Below are positions 28,658 to 36,385 of a stretch of DNA of 54,467 nucleotides, in pieces (the first letter of the stretch is position 1; every line of letters begins with the position of its first letter). The stretch is from Acidobacteriota bacterium. GTDB lineage: Bacteria > Actinomycetota > Acidimicrobiia > Acidimicrobiales > Palsa-688. The translations under genes were made by a program, and so were the position numbers. Location: positions 1-54,467 of the forward strand of contig JAGWSF010000197.1 of the NCBI GenBank assembly GCA_028876385.1. The letters run 5' to 3'. Below the pieces are notes generated by a model. That model saw only the letters and a list, made by a program, of their open reading frames with translations, was not told the origin of the DNA and made no database searches.

Positions 28658-28738
28658 ACCTTCCATCGTGAGCCGCTGACTGACCTCTGCGAACTCAGCC
28701 TCGAACCGCGTTGAGCCGCAAAGCGTGATGACTTTCAC
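28658..28738 (-). pseudogene. 5' relic of a nucleoside 2-deoxyribosyltransferase-like gene
   Basis: The frame from GTG 28738 reads VKVITLCGSTRFEAEFAEVS then QRLTMEG, which matches the beginning of the small proteins that start MKVITLCGSTRF(K/R)..F...N..LTLEG (nucleoside 2-deoxyribosyltransferase/DUF4406-like). A strong ribosome site (GGGAGGTGAG) still precedes it. After ~27 residues the frame changes into sequence with no resemblance, antisense to the GNAT gene end. The remainder of the gene is absent, so this is a truncated remnant left by a deletion or insertion junction near 28657. The rest of the gap to 28889 shows nothing recognised. Confidence 0.6.
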
Positions 28739-28889
28739 CTCACCTCCCTCAGACGGCACACCATGGTGCGCGCCAACCGTTGTGGACGACGTCGGCGGTC
28801 GACTCGCAAGCCGCTGCCGACCAGCCCCATGGACCGGGCATGGCGTCGCGAGGCCTGGTCGGGCGTCGATCAGGTGAACTCGTGGTCGG

Positions 28890-29771
28890 TCAGGTGAAGT
28901 AGTGCCCCAGTTCGATGTCCTCGACGAGACCGGGGTGGATGGGTGTCCAGCCGAGCAGTTCTCGGGTGATGGCGCTCGAGGCGGGCATGTCTGCGCTCAG
29001 CAGCATTGACAAGGGCGGCCCGAAGTCTGTCGCCGGCAGGGATTGGGCGGGGACGTTGAGGTGGCGGCCGATTGTCTCAGCGATGTCGCGCACGGCCACG
29101 CCTTCTTCGCCGACGGCGTAGAGGACGGAGCCGGCCGCTGCCTCCTCGAGGGCGAGCCGGTAGAGGGCGGCGGCGTCCTGGACGTGGACGGCGGGCCAGC
29201 GGTTCTGCCCGTCGCCCAGGTAGCCGGACACGCCCGTGGCGCGGGCGCGGTTGATGAGCTGGGGGATGAAGCCGTGGCGTTCGCCGTCGCCGTGCACGGA
29301 GCGGGGGATCATCACCAGCGAGGTGCGGACGCCGCGGTGGGCGGCGGCACGTGCGGTCTGCAGGTTGACGATGCGTGCGGCGACGGGTCCCTCGGCGATC
29401 AGCTCGTCGCGTTCGGTGGCGACCCGGCCCGATTTGTTGAGGGTGGCGCCGGTGACCACCAGGGGCTTGTCGGAGCCGGCGAGGGTGTCGATGAACGCGT
29501 CGATGGCGGCGGCGTCGGCCTCCGCCCCGTCGGCCTGGCCGAGGTCGTGGCGGTAGGCCAGGTGAATGACCCCGTCGGTGTCGGCCGCACCCTTGATCAG
29601 CACCTCGGTGTCGGTCAGATCGCCGCGCAGCACGTCGGCTCCGAGCTTGGTGACGGCCTCGGCGGAGGCCCCGGAGCGGGCCAGCGCCAGGACCTGGTGT
29701 CCGACGCTGATGAGCTCGGGGATGACGGCTGATCCGATCCAGCCGGATCCGCCGGTGACGAAGATGCGCAC
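28890..29771 (-). CDS. NAD(P)-dependent epimerase/SDR-type oxidoreductase
   Basis: 293 residues from GTG 29771, preceded by GGAGGAAAAC. Extended/atypical SDR: the Rossmann start reads VRIFVTGGSGWIGSAVIPEL (TGxxGxxG), then ADVLRGDLTDTEVLIKGAAD and VIHLAYRHD. The usual YxxxK is not obvious, as in the NmrA/YwnB-like and plant-reductase-like 'SDR a' groups; VRTSLVMIPRSVHGDGERHG aligns with the R-P-x-x-V-Y-G-x-G segment. Divergent from a TetR gene with three operator-like sites between, so it is probably the TetR target. Substrate unknown; proteins of this group are often induced by quinones or electrophiles. Confidence 0.88.
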   Translation of the reverse strand: MRIFVTGGSGWIGSAVIPELISVGHQVLALARSGASAEAVTKLGADVLRGDLTDTEVLIKGAADTDGVIHLAYRHDLGQADGAEADAAAIDAFIDTLAGSDKPLVVTGATLNKSGRVATERDELIAEGPVAARIVNLQTARAAAHRGVRTSLVMIPRSVHGDGERHGFIPQLINRARATGVSGYLGDGQNRWPAVHVQDAAALYRLALEEAAAGSVLYAVGEEGVAVRDIAETIGRHLNVPAQSLPATDFGPPLSMLLSADMPASSAITRELLGWTPIHPGLVEDIELGHYFT

Positions 29772-29789
29772 CGTTTTCCTCCTCGAAAG

Positions 29790-29865
29790 TGATGCGATTG
29801 AGTCGTATGGACGGTAGCAGGTGATGCGCCGCAGTCGCATCAGTTGATGCGATCGAGTTGCGTAA
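29790..29865. promoter_or_regulatory. Three operator-like repeats in the SDR/TetR divergent promoter region
   Basis: TGATGCGATTGAGTCGTATG at 29790, TGATGCG-N7-CGCATCA (perfect inverted repeat) at 29822-29842, and TGATGCGATCGAGTTGCGTA at 29845. All share TGATGCG....AGT(C/T)G. They occupy most of the 103-bp gap between the two divergent starts. Most likely bound by the TetR protein encoded at 29875. Confidence 0.75.
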
Positions 29866-29874
29866 CCTGAGACG

Positions 29875-30492
29875 GTGGCGAGATGGGCACCCGACGCGCG
29901 CGACCGCCTCCAAAGCGCTGCCCTGGCGCTGTTCGTGGAGAGCGGATTCGATCAGACGACCGTGGCCCAGATAGCCGAGCGCGCTGGCCTCAACCGGGCC
30001 ACCTTCTTCCGGCACTTCACCGACAAGCGCGAGGTGCTCTTCGGCGGCGAGGACACCTTGACGGGCCTGTTCGCCGGGGCCGTACGCCAAGCGCCCGTCG
30101 GTGCCAGTCTCGCTGAGTGCGTGCGGGCCGCCGTCCTGTCGCCGGCGCCGCTGATGACGGCGCAGCAACGGGTCAGAGCCCGCCAACGGATGCAGGTGCT
30201 GGCGGCGAACCCGGAAGTGCAGGAACGCGGCCTGCTCAAGCACGCACGCATCAGCGCCGCGCTCCACGAGGCCCTGGTCGAGCGCGGCTTCGATGACTTG
30301 GCGGCACGCCTCGCCGCCGAGGTGGGGCTGCTGGCCTTCCGATTGGCCACCGAACGCTGGGTGGGGGCCGAGGCCGGCAACCAGCCGTTCTCCGGCTTCG
30401 CTGACGCCGCGTTGGCCGACGTGTACGAGCGGATGGGCGACCTGTCCGAGCACACTAGGGCGGGGCGGGTGACCCCAGGGCAGCGGTCCTGA
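29875..30492 (+). CDS. TetR/AcrR family transcriptional regulator
   Basis: 205 residues. HTH: RLQSAALALFVESGFDQTTV then AERAGLNRATFFRHFTDKRE, a clean TetR signature. C-terminal domain Ala/Leu-rich, ending in RVTPGQRS. GTG 29875 lies 9 bp after the last TGATGCG-type repeat, so expression is probably autoregulated, and the divergent SDR gene is likely the co-regulated partner. Confidence 0.92.
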   Translation: MARWAPDARDRLQSAALALFVESGFDQTTVAQIAERAGLNRATFFRHFTDKREVLFGGEDTLTGLFAGAVRQAPVGASLAECVRAAVLSPAPLMTAQQRVRARQRMQVLAANPEVQERGLLKHARISAALHEALVERGFDDLAARLAAEVGLLAFRLATERWVGAEAGNQPFSGFADAALADVYERMGDLSEHTRAGRVTPGQRS

Positions 30493-30500
30493 CCCGCCTA

Positions 30501-30550
30501 GCCGTTGACCCCGCCCGGCCGTTGACCCCGCCCGGCCGTTGACCCCCCGG
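30501..30550. repeat. 17-bp tandem repeat (three copies)
   Basis: GCCGTTGACCCCGCCCG repeated at 30501, 30518 and (degenerate end) 30535, immediately after the TetR gene. Part of a 357-bp gap (30493-30849) that otherwise holds only a second repeat at 30703-30752. Confidence 0.85.
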
Positions 30551-30702
30551 CGGAGATCGTCGGCCCAATGTCAGCTATCGGGGGCCGCCGACGTGGGGGA
30601 GGGGCGGGCGCAGTTCCCCCCGCGGCCGTCAGGTGTTCTGGGGGGTCGTTTGGATGACCTGATGGCAGAGCGACTCACGCAGGCCCGCTGAAGTATGTCG
30701 AC

Positions 30703-30752
30703 GATGGCCGCAGGACGATGGCCGCAGGACGATGGCCGCAGGACGATGGCCG
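30703..30752. repeat. 14-bp tandem repeat (3.5 copies)
   Basis: GATGGCCGCAGGAC at 30703, 30717 and 30731 plus a partial copy at 30745. Period 14 is not a multiple of three, which argues against the open frame that runs through it being coding. Confidence 0.9.
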
Positions 30753-30849
30753 GGACGTTCGATGTGGGCTTCGTGTGTCGCGACTTCCGCCGGGGTCCGA
30801 GATGGCCGGGTGGCATTATGTCCGAGTGGCGTTTACTCCCCCGGCCAGC

Positions 30850-31218
30850 ATGGAGGACCTGGCGGTGGCCGTTCGCTGTGCCCTTGACAGTTCCGATCTC
30901 GATCGGTTCGGGCACCTGCTTGCTCCCGACGTTCGCTGGGGAGCGCCCGACGACCCGAAGCCGCCATGTCAGTCCCGTCGGGATGTGATCCGCTGGTACG
31001 AGCGCGGCAAGGAACAAGGGCGTCGCGCTCGCGTCCTCGATGTGGCGATCCACGGCGATCGACTCGTTGTTCATCTCCGAGTCCGAGATGAGTCTGGCTT
31101 GGTTCCTGACGACGAGCAGGACCGGTGGCAGGTACTGACGTGTGCGGACGGGCGGGTCGTGGACATCCGCGGCTACGAGACCGCAGAGCGGGCGCTCAGC
31201 CGGGTCACCGACGGTTGA
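30850..31218 (+). CDS. SnoaL/NTF2-like protein
   Basis: 122 residues from ATG 30850. The NTF2-like cone fold shows as an N-terminal helix MEDLAVAVRCALDSSDLDRF followed by GHLLAPDVRWGAPDDP, RRDVIRWYERG and three beta strands (LVVHLRV, WQVLTCADGRVVDIRGY). The pattern fits nuclear transport factor 2/SnoaL-like polyketide cyclase-fold proteins of unknown substrate. The frame is open upstream (ATG 30802, and through the 14-bp repeat), but homology starts at MEDL. Confidence 0.75.
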   Translation: MEDLAVAVRCALDSSDLDRFGHLLAPDVRWGAPDDPKPPCQSRRDVIRWYERGKEQGRRARVLDVAIHGDRLVVHLRVRDESGLVPDDEQDRWQVLTCADGRVVDIRGYETAERALSRVTDG

Positions 31219-31351
31219 TCCGGGGGCACAACCGTTCCAGCGCATGGAGTCCGGGCGATCGGATGGTTGAGAGCCGGCCGGTCACCTCATGACCGGGGCG
31301 GGAGTGCCGGTAGCCGACCTCGGGCGGCGACACCCGACCGCCGCCTCACGC

Positions 31352-31591
31352 CTACTCAGGGTCTGAAGGGCACCGTCCCCGGGCGAAATAGTAGAGCGGG
31401 AGGACCCCTGCGGAGTTGACGAGGACAATTGCGGCCGCCCACTTTGCCTTGGATCCGCGGACGGCTCCTGCTGGCCGCCGGGCGAGGTCGATCAGAGCAG
31501 CCATCTTGAGAATGCCGTCGAGCGTGGCGCCCGCGATGATCAGCTTGCGGGTGCGGAGACTCAACTCATTCCAGCGCTTCGGGCGGGCCAC
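31352..31591 (-). CDS. Small two-helix membrane protein (DUF5652-like)
   Basis: 79 residues from GTG 31591: basic N-terminus ARPKRWNELSLRTRKLII, TM1 (LIIAGATLDGILKMAALIDL), a short loop RRPAGAVRGSKAKW and TM2 (AAAIVLVNSAGVLPLYYFAR). The 'W.ELS.RTR.LI' start and 'IDL.RRP...RG.K..W' loop are typical of small actinobacterial membrane proteins grouped near PLDc_N/DUF5652. The longer open frame to 31945 is antisense to the haemoglobin gene and not coding. Function unknown. Confidence 0.7.
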   Translation of the reverse strand: MARPKRWNELSLRTRKLIIAGATLDGILKMAALIDLARRPAGAVRGSKAKWAAAIVLVNSAGVLPLYYFARGRCPSDPE

Positions 31592-31721
31592 GCCCTCAAC
31601 TTCGCGCGCCGCTGCGCCCTCTGGCAAGACAGCGCACTCGCGATGTGAACATTCTCGGGTGGATGGCGATCGCAGGCCGGCCCCGGCGGCGCCGACGAGG
31701 AGCGGTGGTCCTGTTCCGGCG

Positions 31722-32219
31722 TCACCAGCCTTCGGTCCCCTCCCAGGTCCATACGGGGAGGGGTAGGTCGCTCGGAACGTCGACTGGCGAGGCCCACCGG
31801 TGATTGAGCATGGCTGTCGCCCAGGTGAACCAGGTGATGAGCTGGAAGCGCAAACGGGGTTCGGTCGAGATGCCGACGTCATCGAGGGCGGCGACGAAGG
31901 CGGCGACTGCCCGACCGTCCATCTGCTCATGGGGTCCGTTGCCACTGTGAACCCTTACGACTTCGGAGTAGTCGCCGAGCGAGGCGGTGTATGTTGCCGG
32001 TCCGCCGAGTTGCTCGGACCAGTAGGCGGCCAGCCTTCGCGTATGTTCCGGATGAATCCCGCCTTCAAACGGGTGAGCCAGGATCGGATCGGCTAGGCAG
32101 CGTCGGTGCCACGCCTCGGCCAGCGCCAGGAGAGCGTCGGGTCCACCCATAGCCTCGTAGATCGTCGGCTCCACCAGCGACGATCGTAGGTGCTCGAGGC
32201 CGGCGTCGGCGATCGACAT
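31722..32219 (-). CDS. Group II truncated haemoglobin-like protein
   Basis: 165 residues. Begins TIYEAMGGPDALLALAEAWH, the conserved start of truncated globins (Y-E-x-x-G-G), then FEGGIHPEHTRRLAAYWSEQ, LGGPATYT and VVRVHSGNGPHEQM, where the heme-proximal His is expected, followed by WFTWATAMLNHRW. It probably binds heme and O2 or NO. ATG 32219. Divergent from the FHA-protease gene across a 159-bp region with a long G tract. Confidence 0.85.
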   Translation of the reverse strand: MSIADAGLEHLRSSLVEPTIYEAMGGPDALLALAEAWHRRCLADPILAHPFEGGIHPEHTRRLAAYWSEQLGGPATYTASLGDYSEVVRVHSGNGPHEQMDGRAVAAFVAALDDVGISTEPRLRFQLITWFTWATAMLNHRWASPVDVPSDLPLPVWTWEGTEGW

Positions 32220-32292
32220 CGGCCACCGTGAGGAGCGGCTGCCCCAGCGGGCCACGCCGCCCCGCGACCGGTGTCGCACGACGGAGCGGAGC

Positions 32293-32331
32293 GGGCTGGG
32301 CTGGGCTGGGGTGGGGGTGGGGTGGGGTGGG
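32293..32331 (+). promoter_or_regulatory. G-run tract with quadruplex-forming potential
   Basis: Eight runs of three to five G separated by one or two bases (GGGCTGGGCTGGG, then GGGGTGGGGGTGGGG) on the plus strand, between the truncated haemoglobin gene and the FHA-protease operon. It fits the G3+N1-7 quadruplex pattern with short loops. A regulatory role is inference. Confidence 0.55.
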
Positions 32332-32378
32332 CCACTGCAACTGGACTGCAACATCGCCCTTTTAGCATCCGGTGAGCA

Positions 32379-34352
32379 GTGGACAGGGCAGTGTCGAGGG
32401 GTTCGAGATTGAACGGGCTGACGGAAATCGAGGTAACGGCGAGAGGTTGGTCCCAGGTGTTCGGACCCGACCAGACCGTCGAGATCGGGCGGTCGTCCCA
32501 GGCGGCGGTGGCCGTCGGGGACCGCACGGTGGGGCGTATCCACGCCAGCCTGCAAGCCCGAGCCAACGGCTGGTTCCTCGTCGACCGCGCCAGCCGCAAC
32601 GGCACCTGGGTGCGAGGTTTGCGGGTCTCCGAGCTGCTGGTCGACCGGCCCCTGACCGTCCACCTGGGCGGCCCCGACAGCCCCAACGTGCTCGACGTGC
32701 GACCCCTCCCTGCTGGGGCCGCCCTCCACCCGGCCGGAAGTGAAGGGGAGACCGCGGTGCTGGCGGCGACGGACCGCCTGGACCACTCAGGGGCGGCATC
32801 CCGGGCTGACCGACCCCCGATCGAGCTGGTGGTGCGCCTGGGCAGCCAGCAGCGCACCTTCCCGGTCGGCCAGCCGGTCCGGGTCGGCCGTGACCCCGAG
32901 TTGGAGATGGTGACCGAGAACCCTCTGGTCACGCGCCGCCAGCACGGGGTCATCACCGCTGACCCCGACGGGGCCACCTATGTGGACACCTCGTCGCGGG
33001 GCACCTTCTTGAAGGGGCGCCGCCTCAAGGCTCCGCTGCGCATCACCGAGTCGGTACTGCTGCATCTCGGTGACCCCGTGACCGGTGAGGAGCTGGGTAT
33101 CACCCCGCCGCTGTCGGCCGCCCGGATCGCCACCAACCAGGCCCGGCGGCGGCGCCGGCGGTACCTAATGAGATCGTCGGGGGCCGTCGCCGCCGCGGCT
33201 GCTCTCGTGGTCAGCCTGCTGCTCACGGTGGGGCGCGGCGGTGGTCCGGGAGGCGGTCTGGCCCCGGCCACGTTGAGCCGGGCTGTTTCGGCGACGGTGC
33301 GGCTGCTGATGGGTAGCCCGTCCAGCTACGCCGGGTGGGGTTCGGGCACCGTCATTTCCCCCGACGGTCTGATCCTCACCAACGGGCATGTGGCCGAGCC
33401 GCAGGCCCCCGGCGAAGCGGTGGCCCAAGGCGTGCCCGGCTCGACGCTCGACCCCAACCCTCCCTACCTGACCGTGGAGATGACCGATGGCGAGGCCCGT
33501 CCGGTGGTCGCCCGCTACCGGGCCCGTCCAGTGGCGGTGGACGGCTACCTGGACTTGGCGGTGGTGAGGATCTACGCCTCCGCCGACGGACGCCCGGTGG
33601 ACCCGGCGTCGCTGCACCTGCCGTGGCTGCCTATAGGTCCGTCGTCGGAGGTGCAGCTCGATCAGGCCGTTACCGTCCTCGGCTTCCCGGGTGTGAGCGG
33701 ATCGGATTCGATCACCATCACCAGCGGTGCCATATCCACCTTCGTCCCCGACCCGCTCCACCACTCGAGCGATCCCCGCTTCGAGCTCGAGACCACGGCC
33801 CGGGTGGCCCACGGCAACTCGGGCGGGGCGGCCATAGACAATGCCGGTCGCCTCATCGGGGTGCCCAGCCTCACCATACCCGGCGAGGGCAGTGACATCT
33901 CGTGGCGCTTGCGGTCGGCGTCGGAGGCTCTCCCCCTGGTGAGCGCGGCGCAGGCCGGCCGTCCGTACTCGAGCACCATCCTGACCGCCCCCTCCGGCAA
34001 CGAGCAGGTGTCGGCGGTGGGTATCGCGCCGGCCGCCGATGGCGCCTGCCCGGGGGGCGGTTCGGTGCGGGGCGGGGTCGACGCGGTGACGATCGGGTTC
34101 GCCTACTCGGGCTTCGCCCCCGGGATCGACGCCGCCCTGCTGATCCAGATGCCCGACGGCAGCGACGTGACCGGGCAGGGCGGCTCCATTCCCCAGTTCA
34201 TCGTGTCCCAGGCATCGGGGTGTGAGACCTACCAGCTGTCGGCGTCCGATCTCGGTGCGGCTTCGATCCCCACCGGCCGGTACCAGGTCCAGGTCCTGGC
34301 CGGCCCTCGACTGAACCCCGTCGACCCCCCCACTCAGCTGGTGGTGCGGTGA
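32379..34352 (+). CDS. Double-FHA, membrane-anchored trypsin-like serine protease
   Basis: 657 residues. FHA1 (~17-110): TVEIGRSSQAAVAVGD, VGRIHA, SRNGTWV. FHA2 (~150-235): PVRVGRDPELEM, TRRQHG, SSRGTFLKGRRL. A basic stretch RRRRRR and one TM (~264-285) follow, then an S1/trypsin-like HtrA-type domain outside the membrane: GSGTVISPDGLILTNGHV (His337), DLAVVRI (Asp392) and HGNSGGAAI (Ser481). The C-terminal ~130 residues form a Cys-containing beta domain. No PDZ seen. GTG 32379; TTG 32409 with AGGGG upstream is an alternative. The FHA domains would read phosphothreonine inside the cell. First gene of a six-gene operon with a kinase. Confidence 0.85.
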   Translation: MDRAVSRGSRLNGLTEIEVTARGWSQVFGPDQTVEIGRSSQAAVAVGDRTVGRIHASLQARANGWFLVDRASRNGTWVRGLRVSELLVDRPLTVHLGGPDSPNVLDVRPLPAGAALHPAGSEGETAVLAATDRLDHSGAASRADRPPIELVVRLGSQQRTFPVGQPVRVGRDPELEMVTENPLVTRRQHGVITADPDGATYVDTSSRGTFLKGRRLKAPLRITESVLLHLGDPVTGEELGITPPLSAARIATNQARRRRRRYLMRSSGAVAAAAALVVSLLLTVGRGGGPGGGLAPATLSRAVSATVRLLMGSPSSYAGWGSGTVISPDGLILTNGHVAEPQAPGEAVAQGVPGSTLDPNPPYLTVEMTDGEARPVVARYRARPVAVDGYLDLAVVRIYASADGRPVDPASLHLPWLPIGPSSEVQLDQAVTVLGFPGVSGSDSITITSGAISTFVPDPLHHSSDPRFELETTARVAHGNSGGAAIDNAGRLIGVPSLTIPGEGSDISWRLRSASEALPLVSAAQAGRPYSSTILTAPSGNEQVSAVGIAPAADGACPGGGSVRGGVDAVTIGFAYSGFAPGIDAALLIQMPDGSDVTGQGGSIPQFIVSQASGCETYQLSASDLGAASIPTGRYQVQVLAGPRLNPVDPPTQLVVR

Positions 34353-34383
34353 CGGCGACTTCCCCTACGAGCAAAGGAGAGCA

Positions 34384-35670
34384 ATGACCGACCCCAACGA
34401 CTGGGACCCCACGGGGGAGATCCCCTCGGAGCTGAGAGCTGCCGTCGATACCTACGGTGAGCGGGTCCTATCCAACCGCCAACTGCTGGAGAATTTCCTC
34501 TCCGATCAGTTTCCGAAGTCCCACAAGGGAGCGTCGCTGATCGTGACTGGGGCCGAGCTGGACCTGGCCCACTCCCTTCGTCGCCACTTGCAGGACGGCC
34601 TCGACGTCACCAACGCGGTGGCGTTGGTGGCCCGGGAGCTCGAAGACGCCCGTCCCGTGTCGGCCGGCTCGGGCCAGTGGGTGGCCACCCAGTTGGCGCG
34701 GGCCATGGGCCTCCCCGTTTCGGGGGGCGCCCTCCCCGGCCCTCGCCGGGACGTCGTCGACGGGGACGCCCCTACCGTCAATGAGCCGACCGATGGCGGC
34801 GGTGGCGGTGGCGGCGGTGGCGATGGTCGCGGTCGCGGTGGCGGCGGCGGCGGCGGTGGCGATGGTCGCGGTGGCGGCGGCAGTGGTGGCGATGGCGGCG
34901 GTCGTGGCGATGGGAGGGGCGGCGGCGGGACCATGGGCGTCGACGAGGGAGGCGGGGACGGGTCATCGGGGCGCGACCGCGGCCGGAACCGCCAGCTGGT
35001 GTTCGCCGGTGTGGGAGTGATCGCGGTGTACATCGCCGCTGCCGCCGCTTTCAAGCTGCCTCCTCTTTCGAGCTCTCCTTCGCCGACGACCACCACGACG
35101 ACCGCGACGACCGCGACGACCAACCAGACGGGCACGACGACCACCCAGCCGCCGTCGCCCACGACCACCGGGCAAGGCGTCACTCTGGCTGCTCTAATGC
35201 CCGACCAGAGTTCGTCCAACCCGCTGTACCCGAGCACTGACTGTCAGGCCGTCAGCCCGCTGCCGAGCGGCCTGACCGGTGTGGCGTCCAGCCTGGGTTG
35301 CTCAGTGCCCGGCCAGAGCGGCTGGAGCCTGTTCGGCTACCAGTTCGACAACACCTCCGACTACGACAGCAGCGTCACCGCCTACCTGAACGACAAGAAC
35401 TTCGATGCCGGCTCGGCCGACTCCCAGTGCCCCCCGACGGGAACCTACACCGCCGGCCAGACGGGCTGGAACAACGGTTCCTATCCCTCGGCCAGCGGCC
35501 AGAACATCCAGTGCATGCTGACCTCGCAGTCGGGAAACAACCCCGACCAGCCGACCTACATCTACGAGGTCCCTTCCCGGGACACCATCTTCGAGATCGT
35601 CGCCTCCAGCTCCGCGACCTTCACGGACCTGCAGAACTTCTGGGTGAGCAACGGGGCGCCGGGGGCTTGA
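34384..35670 (+). CDS. Helical domain-polyGly linker-TM-extracellular domain protein
   Basis: 428 residues, ATG with AAAGGAGA 4 bp upstream. Residues 1-120: soluble helical domain (ELRAAVDTYGERVLSNRQLL, DVTNAVALVARELED, WVATQLARAMGLP). Residues ~138-195: Gly/Asp/Arg linker (GGGGGGGGGDGRGRGG). One TM (~205-222, LVFAGVGVIAVYIAAAAAF), then a Thr/Pro tether (TTTTTTATTATT) and an extracellular domain with four Cys (CQAV, LGCS, SQCPP, IQCML). This extracellular type also occurs behind TM segments of actinobacterial Ser/Thr kinases and related proteins. No named family for the helical domain. Same operon as the FHA-protease and vWA genes; perhaps a sensor. Confidence 0.75.
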   Translation: MTDPNDWDPTGEIPSELRAAVDTYGERVLSNRQLLENFLSDQFPKSHKGASLIVTGAELDLAHSLRRHLQDGLDVTNAVALVARELEDARPVSAGSGQWVATQLARAMGLPVSGGALPGPRRDVVDGDAPTVNEPTDGGGGGGGGGDGRGRGGGGGGGGDGRGGGGSGGDGGGRGDGRGGGGTMGVDEGGGDGSSGRDRGRNRQLVFAGVGVIAVYIAAAAAFKLPPLSSSPSPTTTTTTATTATTNQTGTTTTQPPSPTTTGQGVTLAALMPDQSSSNPLYPSTDCQAVSPLPSGLTGVASSLGCSVPGQSGWSLFGYQFDNTSDYDSSVTAYLNDKNFDAGSADSQCPPTGTYTAGQTGWNNGSYPSASGQNIQCMLTSQSGNNPDQPTYIYEVPSRDTIFEIVASSSATFTDLQNFWVSNGAPGA

Positions 35671-35671
35671 G

Positions 35672-36385
35672 GTGACCACCAGCGACGTGTCCATCATGCC
35701 CGGTGGGGGCATCGCCCGCCGGCCCCTCCACCTGATCATCGTGGCCGACTGCTCCGGGTCCATGGCGGGGGAGAAGATGCAGGCCCTCAACTTCGCCATC
35801 GCCAACATGCTCCCCCACCTCGCCGACTGGGAACGCGACCAGGAGAGGGCCCGGATCCTGGTGCGGGTGCTGACCTTCGCCACCGCTCCGGCGTGGCACA
35901 TCGAGGAACCGGTACCGGTCGCCGACCTGCGCTGGATGCCGCTCACCGTGGTGCCGAAGGGCCGGACCAACCTGGCCCCGGCGCTACGCCTGATCGCCGA
36001 GGTCCTGAGCCCCGAGCGGATCGAACGGCGAGCCCTCAGACCCGCCGTGGTGCTCATCACCGACGGCCTGCCCACCGATCGGGAGGACGACCTGGACGCC
36101 GCGTTCGGGGCCATCGAGTCGGCCCCGGGGGCGAGAGCCGCCACCCGCGTGGCCGTCGCCATCGGCCGCGACGCCCGGTCCGAGGCCCTGGTCCGCTTCA
36201 TCGGCGACCCCACGGTCCCGGTACTCGTCGCGGACAATACCGACGAGATCGCCGACCGCCTGGTCGCCGCCTCGATTGCCGTGTCCCGGCTCTCCGAAGC
36301 CGGTTCCGACCGCAAGGCGCTGGTCGACTCCCTCTTCCACCCGTCGTTGCCCTCCGACCCCTTCGAACGTGAAACGATCATCTGA
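35672..36385 (+). CDS. vWA domain protein (TerY/YegL-like)
   Basis: 237 residues, GTG one base after the preceding stop. A stand-alone von Willebrand A domain with a complete MIDAS: D26-x-S28-x-S30 in IIVADCSGSMAGEKMQALNF, Thr in KGRTNLAPAL and Asp in VVLITDGLPTDRED. The early GEKM and later WMPLTVVPKGRTNLAPALRL fit the TerY family of TerY-P triads (vWA, PP2C, kinase; E. coli yegL-yegK-yegI). It overlaps the phosphatase gene by 17 bp. The vWA protein probably binds metal-dependently to a partner or to the kinase. Confidence 0.88.
   Translation: MTTSDVSIMPGGGIARRPLHLIIVADCSGSMAGEKMQALNFAIANMLPHLADWERDQERARILVRVLTFATAPAWHIEEPVPVADLRWMPLTVVPKGRTNLAPALRLIAEVLSPERIERRALRPAVVLITDGLPTDREDDLDAAFGAIESAPGARAATRVAVAIGRDARSEALVRFIGDPTVPVLVADNTDEIADRLVAASIAVSRLSEAGSDRKALVDSLFHPSLPSDPFERETII

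Noticed and set aside
29077..30453. 458-residue open frame on the minus strand crossing the SDR/TetR promoter region
   Set aside because: Covers two well-supported genes and three operator-like repeats; composition artefact.
30718..30849. N-terminal extension of the SnoaL-like protein
   Set aside because: Passes through a 14-bp tandem repeat whose period is not a multiple of three; family similarity begins at 30850.
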